From the NCBI GenBank assembly GCA_011046175.1, contig DSBB01000473.1, positions 1 to 7,834 on the forward strand: a stretch of 7,834 nt of DNA. The letters run 5' to 3'. Under the pieces are notes generated by a model. That model was not told the origin of the DNA. It saw nothing but the letters and a program-made list of their open reading frames with translations, and did no database searches. Both the position numbers and the translations under genes were made by a program. Source of the stretch: Candidatus Hydrogenedentota bacterium. Its GTDB lineage: Bacteria > Hydrogenedentota > Hydrogenedentia > Hydrogenedentales > CAITNO01. Position 1 is the first letter of the stretch, and the number at the start of each line of letters is the position of its first letter. Of this stretch, positions 1 through 5,919 are shown in pieces.

Positions 1-685
1 CATATTTCCTTGACAACATCTCGTAAGCGCTGCCCTGCAATGCCGCAAGAGGCGCAAAGGAAAAGAAAAGAAACACAGGCGGCGCAACGCAAAAGGCCAA
101 CAGCAGCGCCGCATGCGCGCCCACGCCGGCGGCAAACAGCGGATTGTCAATAATCAATACCGCCGCCGTCTTGAACGAATCGGCAACGCCGCCGTTTTTA
201 TTCACCAGCGCCGGCAACACCAGCAGGGACGCCAACAACAACAAAATCTGCGCCCACAGCGCCGCCGCGCTCAAAGCATATCCGAAAACCGGCGCGACGC
301 CGCCCAGTCTGGCGCCGTAAAACCATACGCTGATCAATAAACACAACGAGAAAAACGCCATTAGGACTCCGATGATTATGGCGCGACCCCAAAACTTTCT
401 TATACCGGCAAAAAACGTTTTAAGGCTTCCGTCATGTTTCTCAATCAGTTCCTTTACCATCCACAACATGCCTGCCTGCGCCAACGGTATGACCGCGACG
501 GGTATCAGCAATAGCAGGGGAACGCCGACATAGAACGTTTGAGCGGCATTACCGCTTTGCATCATTCTGAACGCCAGAAGCGCCGGCGCAGCCACCCAAA
601 GGGCGCACAATAAATTGGCCGCCAGAAGTTTCCCCAAATGGTCATAAACGACCCAGAAAGTCATTTTAAGAGTTCGTATAAGCAT
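1..685 (-). CDS. Polytopic membrane protein, possibly YesL/DUF624-like, C-terminus outside window
   Basis: An open frame of 228 codons from an ATG at 685 to the left edge, without a stop. The product opens MLIRTLKMTFWVVYDHLGKL and then alternates strongly hydrophobic segments with short charged loops, which is what a real inner-membrane protein looks like. Likely membrane segments are about 20-40, 52-76, 101-123, 133-160 and 183-217. Between segments two and three lies a charged loop, VKELIEKHDGSLKTFFAGIRKFWGRA (about 77-102, spanned here as VKELIEKHDGSL and FFAGIRKFWGRA). That pattern and the short N-terminal amphipathic stretch recall the YesL/DUF624 family, but this is a resemblance from memory and not a firm assignment. 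The family has no well-settled function. A GGAAGA sits 9 bases before the start. The gene follows the SurA-like gene by 70 bases in the same direction, so it is probably the last visible member of the operon. Confidence 0.8.
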   Translation of the reverse strand, partial: MLIRTLKMTFWVVYDHLGKLLAANLLCALWVAAPALLAFRMMQSGNAAQTFYVGVPLLLLIPVAVIPLAQAGMLWMVKELIEKHDGSLKTFFAGIRKFWGRAIIIGVLMAFFSLCLLISVWFYGARLGGVAPVFGYALSAAALWAQILLLLASLLVLPALVNKNGGVADSFKTAAVLIIDNPLFAAGVGAHAALLLAFCVAPPVFLFFSFAPLAALQGSAYEMLSRKY

Positions 686-755
686 AATGAGCGGTCTTCC
701 GGGAATCAACACCCGTACAACAGGCGCCTACAGCGCCGGGATATGCCGCCGCTAT
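686..755 (-). other. Intergenic spacer between SurA-like gene and membrane protein gene
   Basis: Seventy bases with no gene. It contains a 5-bp GC stem (723-727 with 733-737, loop of five) that lacks a T-run, and the ribosome binding site of the next gene. An AT-rich TATTAT-like stretch at the end of the SurA-like gene (about 755-765) resembles a -10 box, but no -35 element stands at the right distance. I see no firm promoter or terminator. Confidence 0.4.
695..700 (-). promoter_or_regulatory. Probable ribosome binding site of the membrane protein gene
   Basis: The minus strand reads GGAAGA, 9 bases before the ATG at 685. It is a moderate Shine-Dalgarno match at a slightly long distance. In-frame GTG and TTG codons just upstream (712-709 region) lack a better site, so ATG 685 is preferred. 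Confidence 0.5.
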
Positions 756-1742
756 TTATAATAAGACCCGGACATTACTGCGCCGCCGCAATGTATTCAT
801 CCACTGGCGATAACGCTCCTCGCCGCGCTGTTGGCGCAATAGCGGCTCAATATCACTGCGCGCCTCCTCCAGCGACAGCACCCCGCCGCTCTCTACTTCT
901 TCTATCTTCAATAAATGCAACCCGTACTCGGTTTCAAGAACATCACTTACTTCTCCGACAGGCAGCGTCGCCACTGCGCTGTCCAGCGCTTCAACAAGAT
1001 CGCCGGGACGCACCCAGCCGATCATGCCGCCCTCAGCCGCTTCAGGGCCGTCGGAATGGGTCTTTGCCATCTCGGCGAAATCCTCGCCCTGCGCCAGAGA
1101 ACCGCGAATTCCCTCGAGTTTCTCCCGAGCGGCGTCCCGCTCTTCCGGCGCGGACGGCGCCTGAATGAAGATGCGGCGAACGCGGTAGCGGGCAGGATAG
1201 CGAAATTCGTCCAAGTTGTCTTGGTAAAATTGGGCGATGTCCGATTCTGATATGACCGCTTCCCGCTCAAACTGACGGCGCTTGCTCATGCTCACGCTGA
1301 TGGCCATCATCTGCCGACGCAGCCGGTCGCGAAAATCGCTCATGGTGTGGCCGGATTCAGCCAGCGCCTGTTGAAACGCTTCAGTGGTGCCGTATTGCTT
1401 ACGCATTTGCGTCATGCGCCGCTCAACCTCATCCTCGGGAACTTCCACGCCCAACGCCACCGCTTCACGATGGAGGATGTGGTATTCAATGGCCTGCTCC
1501 AATCCTTGCCGGAATAATTCCTCGGCGCGCTTTGCTTTTTCTTCTGGCGTGCCCGCATCAGCGTTCAGCGACTGCATCATGGGCATGATTTCCTGGACGA
1601 CATCGCTGTGCAAAATGGCATCGCTTCCCACCGTCGCCACCACGCCGTCCACAAATCCCTTGGAAGCGTGAGACGCTGCTGCCGCAAGATACACCGTCAA
1701 CAGGAATGTCCAAACCGCTTTTAAGCGCCCGTATTCTTTCAT
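756..1742 (-). CDS. SurA/PpiC-type periplasmic peptidyl-prolyl isomerase or chaperone
   Basis: Predicted secreted parvulin-family protein, 328 residues. The start at 1742 (MKEYGRLKAVW) is preferred to an upstream start in the same open frame at 1850. It has a GAGGA ribosome binding site 4 bases upstream, yields a proper signal peptide, and avoids overlap with rpoC. Residues 1-26 look like a Sec signal (basic start, hydrophobic 9-23, cleavage likely after SHA26). Residues about 29-160 match the SurA N-terminal chaperone domain, opening with FVDGVVATVGSDAILHSDV and rich in helices. Residues about 185-282 are a single PpiC (parvulin) domain with GEDFAEMAKTHSDG, EGGMIGWVRPGDL and EYGLHLLKIEEV. 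A helical tail (about 289-320) follows. E. coli SurA has two parvulin domains; this one has one. The first active-site His of the family appears to be Arg190, so isomerase activity may be weak. The known family role is folding of outer-membrane proteins. Its position behind rpoC suggests co-transcription. Confidence 0.93.
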   Translation of the reverse strand: MKEYGRLKAVWTFLLTVYLAAAASHASKGFVDGVVATVGSDAILHSDVVQEIMPMMQSLNADAGTPEEKAKRAEELFRQGLEQAIEYHILHREAVALGVEVPEDEVERRMTQMRKQYGTTEAFQQALAESGHTMSDFRDRLRRQMMAISVSMSKRRQFEREAVISESDIAQFYQDNLDEFRYPARYRVRRIFIQAPSAPEERDAAREKLEGIRGSLAQGEDFAEMAKTHSDGPEAAEGGMIGWVRPGDLVEALDSAVATLPVGEVSDVLETEYGLHLLKIEEVESGGVLSLEEARSDIEPLLRQQRGEERYRQWMNTLRRRSNVRVLL

Positions 1743-1788
1743 GCGTTCCTCATGTCGTTTGTGACCGCCCATACCGGCGTCATCCCGA
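1743..1788 (-). other. Short rpoC to SurA-like intergenic spacer, no terminator
   Basis: This 46-base gap contains only the ribosome binding site of the next gene and a small imperfect hairpin (arms 1763-1769 and 1776-1781, one bulged base) that is not followed by a T-run on the minus strand. No convincing promoter was seen. Read-through transcription from rpoC is therefore the simplest interpretation. Confidence 0.55.
1747..1751 (-). promoter_or_regulatory. Ribosome binding site deciding the start of the SurA-like gene
   Basis: The minus strand reads GAGGA followed by ACGC and then the ATG at 1742. This strong Shine-Dalgarno sequence at close spacing favours the ATG at 1742 over the upstream in-frame ATG codons (at 1850 and 1772), which would put the signal peptide in the interior of the protein. 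Confidence 0.8.
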
Positions 1789-4700
1789 TCAGCCCTGCTC
1801 TTCTTCAGGCATGTCCATGTCTTCGGCTTCGTCTTCGCCGCCAATGGCAAGATGCTCTTCGAGATCGTCCACGGGAAGTTTCGGCCGCGAGTTCTGATAA
1901 TGCGGGCTTCCGGTGCCGGCGGGTATCAGATGGCCGATAATGACATTCTCCTTCAACCCTTCCAGGTAATCAATCTTTCCGGTGATGGCGGCGTCGGTCA
2001 ACACCCGTGTCGTCTGCTGGAATGAAGCGGCGGCGACAAAACTGTCGGTGCTCAAGGCCGCTTTTGTAATGCCCTGCAGCACCGGTTCCGCCTCCGCCGG
2101 GCGGCCGTCGCCCCGTTGCGTTTCTTCGTTAATTTCCGCGAAGCGTATCTTGTCCACTTCTTCATGAGCCAGGAAGGGCGTATCGCCGGGATCAACCTTA
2201 ATGCGCACCTTGCGCAACATCTGCCGGATAATAATTTCAATGTGCTTGTCATTCGTGCGCACGCCCTGCATGCGATAGACCTGTTGCACTTCATCCAGCA
2301 AATAGCGGCGCAACGCGTCTTCGCCCTGCACTTCAAGAATATCCTGGGGAATGACAGGGCCGTCGGTAATCCGTTGACCGGCGTAAATGCGGTCGCCCGT
2401 GTGGAAGTTCAAATGTTTGCCCGGCGGGATGGTGTATTCCCGTTCTTTGCCCACCGGCGGCACCACTTTAAGCTTTCGGGTGCCTTTGGTGGTGCTTACA
2501 AGTTCCACAATACCGTCAATATGACTGATGATTGCCGGCTGTTTGGGCTGCCGCGCTTCAAACAGCTCGGCAACACGCGGCAAACCGCCCGTAATGTCTT
2601 TGGTTTTGGAGAATTGGCGCGGCGTCTTGGCAAGTAAATCGCCGGCAAGCACCTCGTCGCCATCGTCCACAAGCACATGCGTATCCGCCGACACGGTTGT
2701 GAACGCCAGCACGTCGCCGCTCTTGTCAAGGATGGTGATTTGCGGATGCAGGTCATGTTTATGCTCCGTGACCACGATTTCTTCAAGGCCGGTTTCCGCG
2801 TTCTTCTCCTTGCGAACGGTTACGCCTTGCACCATGCCCTCAAGACGGATGATGCCCGATTTTTCGGCAACGACGTTGACGTTATACGGGTCACGGTGGA
2901 ACAACACTTGCCCTTTGGCTATTTTTTGGCCGTCCTCGCACCGCAGCTGACAACCCGGCGCCAAGGCGACACGTTGTATTTCTTTGCCTTCGGCGTTCAA
3001 AATGCCAATCTCGCCGCCGCGATTAACCGCGACAATCTGCTTCTCGCGATTCTTGGCGGTGCGCACATTTCTGAATTCGACAATACCGGCGTCGTTCGAT
3101 TTGATGTCCGGATTTTCCACTTGGCGGCTCGCCGCGCCGCCGATATGGAAGGTGCGCATTGTAAGCTGTGTGCCGGGCTCGCCAATGGATTGCGCCGCAA
3201 TAATGCCGACCGACTCGCCCAGTTCCACAAGCTTGCCCGTGGCAAGATTGCGACCGTAGCATTTTGCGCACACACCTTTTTTGGATTGGCAGGTAAGCAC
3301 CGAGCGCACGGTTACGCCGGGAAGGCCCGCGTCCACGATTTTGCGCGCTATTTCCTCGGTAATTTCCCCGTCAGCCTCAACAACCGGCTCTTCTTCTCCG
3401 GGAATGTGCAAGTCGTCAAGAACATAACGGCCGACAATGCGTTCGTTGAGCGGAGCGATAACTTCCGCGCCCTCAATAAGCGGTTCCATCCAAATGCCCT
3501 TGATTGTTCCGCAGTCGTCCTCTTCAATCGTCACATCCTGCGCGACATCAACAAGACGCCGGGTCAGATAACCTGCGTCAGCGGTTTTCAAAGCCGTATC
3601 CGCAAGTCCTTTTCGGGCGCCGTGCGATGAAATGAAGTATTCGACGACCGTGAGACCTTCCCGGAAATTGGATGTAATGGGCGATTCAATAATGTCTCCG
3701 GATGGTTTTGCCAACAACCCGCGCATGCCCGCCAACTGGCGAATCTGTGATTTGCTGCCGCGCGCCTTGGACTCATACATCAGATAAATGCCCGTAAACC
3801 CCTGTTCGTTTTTCGCCATGCTTTTCACCATGGCTTCGGTTACCAAGTCGCTCGTCGTGGTCCACTGGTCAACAATAATATGGCGGCGCTCGCCTTCGGT
3901 GATAAGCCCGTTTCGGTACATATCATTGACCTTTTCCACCTTGGCCTCCGCGTCGGCAATCAGATTCTTCTTGGCCTCGGGAATAACCATGTCCTCCAGC
4001 GCGATACTGATCCCCGAGCAGGTGGCATACTTGAAACCAATCCGCTTGAGTTTGTCAAGCAGTTCCACCGTCTTATGATGTCCCCACCGATTGTAACAGG
4101 TGGCGATAACATCACCAAGCGTTGTCTGATCATGCTGCCGATTGACGTCTTTGATCGTAACTTCAGGGGAGAGTTCTTCGGAAAGTAACACGCGTCCGAC
4201 GGTTGTGTCAATAATCTCGCCGTCGCAACGCAGTTTGATATGAGCATGCAAATCCACCGCCCCCGCGTTATGTGCCAGCGTCACTTCCTCGGGGCTTGCG
4301 TAAACACGTCCGGGCTTCAAAATTTCGCCGCGCTGGCCGCTCCACGAATCCTGCCATTCGCCTTTTGCGCCTTTCCGCATCTTGGTCATCCACGCGATGC
4401 CAAGAACAATGTCCTGGCTGGGGGTGACAATCGGCAACCCATTGGAGGGCGCGAAGATGTTTGACGACGCCATCATCAACAAATGCGCTTCAAGCTGCGC
4501 CGCAGGAAACAGCGGCACATGCACCGCCATTTGGTCGCCGTCAAAGTCGGCGTTAAAGGCGCGGCACACAAGCGGATGAAGACGTATGGCGTTCCCTTCG
4601 ATCAAAACCGGTTGAAACGCCTGAATGCCCAGACGATGCAATGTGGGGGCGCGGTTGAGCATTACGGGGTGATCCCGAATCACATCTTCCAGAATATCCC

Positions 4701-5916
4701 ACACTTCTTCCTTGCCCTGCGCGATAGTGCGTTTGGCCGCTTTAATCGTGGTCGCATGGCCTCTCTCTTTAAGCAGATGGATGATGAACGGCTCGAACAG
4801 CTCCAATGCCATGCGTTTGTGCAAGCCGCATTGATGCAGTTTCAATTCCGGGCCCACTACGATCACCGATCGTCCGGAATAGTCCACGCGTTTGCCCAGC
4901 AGGTTTTGGCGGAAGCGTCCCTGCTTGCCTTTGAGCATGTCGCTGAGCGACTTCAACGGCCTGTTGCCGCTGCTCCCGAGTACGGTGCGCCCGTGGCGGC
5001 CATTATCAAAAAGAGCGTCCACCGCCTCCTGAAGCATGCGTTTTTCGTTGCGCAGAATAACCTCGGGCGCGCGCAGCTCGAGCAGACGGCGCAACCGGTT
5101 GTTTCGATTGATGACGCGACGGTACAAGTCGTTCAAGTCGCTTGTGGCGTAACGGCCGCCGTCAAGAGGCACCAAAGGCCGCAAATCCGGCGGGATCACG
5201 GGAACGACATTCAACACCATCCATGTGGGCTTGTTCCCGGATTTGCGCAACGCCTCCACGATCTTCAAACGCTTGAGAGACTTGGTTCGCACCTGTTGAG
5301 AGGTGGCGCCGGCGAACTGGTCGTGCAACTCGGCGCTGAGCGCGTCCAAATCAATTTCCTCGAGCAATAACTTGACGGCTTCAGCGCCCATAAGCGCGGT
5401 AAACCGGTCGGCCCCGTACTTTGCCCGCTGTTCCTGATACTCGTCTTCGGTGAGGATGGCCTTCTTGGCCAGATCGGTGTCGCCGGGGTCCACCACAATG
5501 AAATTCTCGAAATAAATAATGCGCTCGAGAGCGCGAATGGACAGATCAAGCAATGCGCCAATAACACTCGGCGTATTTTTGAAGAACCAAATATGGGTAA
5601 CCGGCACGGCCAGCTTGATGCAGCCCATGCGCTCACGGCGCACCTTAGACTCCGTAATTTCAACGCCGCACCTGTCACAGGTTATGCCGCGGTGCTTTAC
5701 CTTTTTGTATTTGCCGCAACCGCATTCCCAGTCCTTTACGGGGCCGAAAATGCGCTCGCAAAAAAGGCCGTCCTTTTCGGGCTTGAACGTGCGGTAATTG
5801 ATCGTTTCAGGCTTCTTGACCTCGCCCTTGGACCATTTCAGTATTTCCTCCGGCGATGCAAGCCGGATTTGTATGGCGTCAAAGTGGTCGCCGGTTGTGG
5901 GTGTGTATTTGGCCAA
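1789..5916 (-). CDS. rpoC: RNA polymerase beta' subunit, complete, TTG start
   Basis: Beta' subunit of RNA polymerase, 1375 residues (E. coli 1407), apparently intact. Domains in order: N-terminal zinc site with Cys65, Cys67, Cys80, Cys83; lid/rudder/clamp region with LDGGRYATSDLNDLYRRVINR-like sequence (251-271); switch region RQNLLGKRVDYSGRSVI (336-352); catalytic NADFDGD (455-461), whose Asp457, Asp459 and Asp461 hold the Mg2+; bridge helix about 765-795 (HGARKGLADTALKTADAGY); second zinc site Cys802, Cys876, Cys883, Cys886; trigger loop with Met920, Arg921 and His924 (all 12 lower than in E. coli); SI3-type insertion about 931-1104; and the C-terminal omega-contacting region LKENVIIGHLIPAGTG. 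An acidic tail (1361-1375) closes the protein. The start codon must be TTG at 5916: no ATG or GTG lies in frame before Met97, and a GGAGG precedes it by 8 bases. It shares the frame of rpoB, separated by TAA plus one codon, so translational coupling is likely. Confidence 0.99.
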   Translation of the reverse strand: MAKYTPTTGDHFDAIQIRLASPEEILKWSKGEVKKPETINYRTFKPEKDGLFCERIFGPVKDWECGCGKYKKVKHRGITCDRCGVEITESKVRRERMGCIKLAVPVTHIWFFKNTPSVIGALLDLSIRALERIIYFENFIVVDPGDTDLAKKAILTEDEYQEQRAKYGADRFTALMGAEAVKLLLEEIDLDALSAELHDQFAGATSQQVRTKSLKRLKIVEALRKSGNKPTWMVLNVVPVIPPDLRPLVPLDGGRYATSDLNDLYRRVINRNNRLRRLLELRAPEVILRNEKRMLQEAVDALFDNGRHGRTVLGSSGNRPLKSLSDMLKGKQGRFRQNLLGKRVDYSGRSVIVVGPELKLHQCGLHKRMALELFEPFIIHLLKERGHATTIKAAKRTIAQGKEEVWDILEDVIRDHPVMLNRAPTLHRLGIQAFQPVLIEGNAIRLHPLVCRAFNADFDGDQMAVHVPLFPAAQLEAHLLMMASSNIFAPSNGLPIVTPSQDIVLGIAWMTKMRKGAKGEWQDSWSGQRGEILKPGRVYASPEEVTLAHNAGAVDLHAHIKLRCDGEIIDTTVGRVLLSEELSPEVTIKDVNRQHDQTTLGDVIATCYNRWGHHKTVELLDKLKRIGFKYATCSGISIALEDMVIPEAKKNLIADAEAKVEKVNDMYRNGLITEGERRHIIVDQWTTTSDLVTEAMVKSMAKNEQGFTGIYLMYESKARGSKSQIRQLAGMRGLLAKPSGDIIESPITSNFREGLTVVEYFISSHGARKGLADTALKTADAGYLTRRLVDVAQDVTIEEDDCGTIKGIWMEPLIEGAEVIAPLNERIVGRYVLDDLHIPGEEEPVVEADGEITEEIARKIVDAGLPGVTVRSVLTCQSKKGVCAKCYGRNLATGKLVELGESVGIIAAQSIGEPGTQLTMRTFHIGGAASRQVENPDIKSNDAGIVEFRNVRTAKNREKQIVAVNRGGEIGILNAEGKEIQRVALAPGCQLRCEDGQKIAKGQVLFHRDPYNVNVVAEKSGIIRLEGMVQGVTVRKEKNAETGLEEIVVTEHKHDLHPQITILDKSGDVLAFTTVSADTHVLVDDGDEVLAGDLLAKTPRQFSKTKDITGGLPRVAELFEARQPKQPAIISHIDGIVELVSTTKGTRKLKVVPPVGKEREYTIPPGKHLNFHTGDRIYAGQRITDGPVIPQDILEVQGEDALRRYLLDEVQQVYRMQGVRTNDKHIEIIIRQMLRKVRIKVDPGDTPFLAHEEVDKIRFAEINEETQRGDGRPAEAEPVLQGITKAALSTDSFVAAASFQQTTRVLTDAAITGKIDYLEGLKENVIIGHLIPAGTGSPHYQNSRPKLPVDDLEEHLAIGGEDEAEDMDMPEEEQG

Positions 5917-5919
5917 GGT

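Noticed and set aside
113..392. Short open frames on both strands over the membrane protein gene
   Set aside because: They are Arg/Gln-rich or low-complexity translations in other frames, while the minus-strand frame from 685 gives a coherent multi-pass membrane protein.
723..737. GGCGC/GCGCC inverted repeat as a terminator after the SurA-like gene
   Set aside because: It is a 5-bp stem without a T-run, of a kind expected by chance in this GC-rich sequence.
753..766. TATTAT/TATAAA-like -10 box at the end of the SurA-like gene as a promoter for the membrane protein gene
   Set aside because: The AT-rich bases are largely the Leu-Leu-stop codons, and no -35-like element lies 16-18 bases upstream.
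1763..1781. Small hairpin between rpoC and the SurA-like gene as a terminator
   Set aside because: The stem has only six pairs with a bulge, and on the minus strand it is followed by ACAAACGACATG, not a T-run.
1743..1850. Longer start of the SurA-like gene at 1850, overlapping rpoC
   Set aside because: It would add 36 charged residues before the signal peptide and has no better ribosome binding site; ATG 1742 has GAGGA at close spacing.
2677..3630. Long plus-strand open frame (317 codons) opposite rpoC
   Set aside because: It lies wholly antisense to conserved rpoC codons and its product has no recognisable domain; it is a by-product of codon bias on the other strand.
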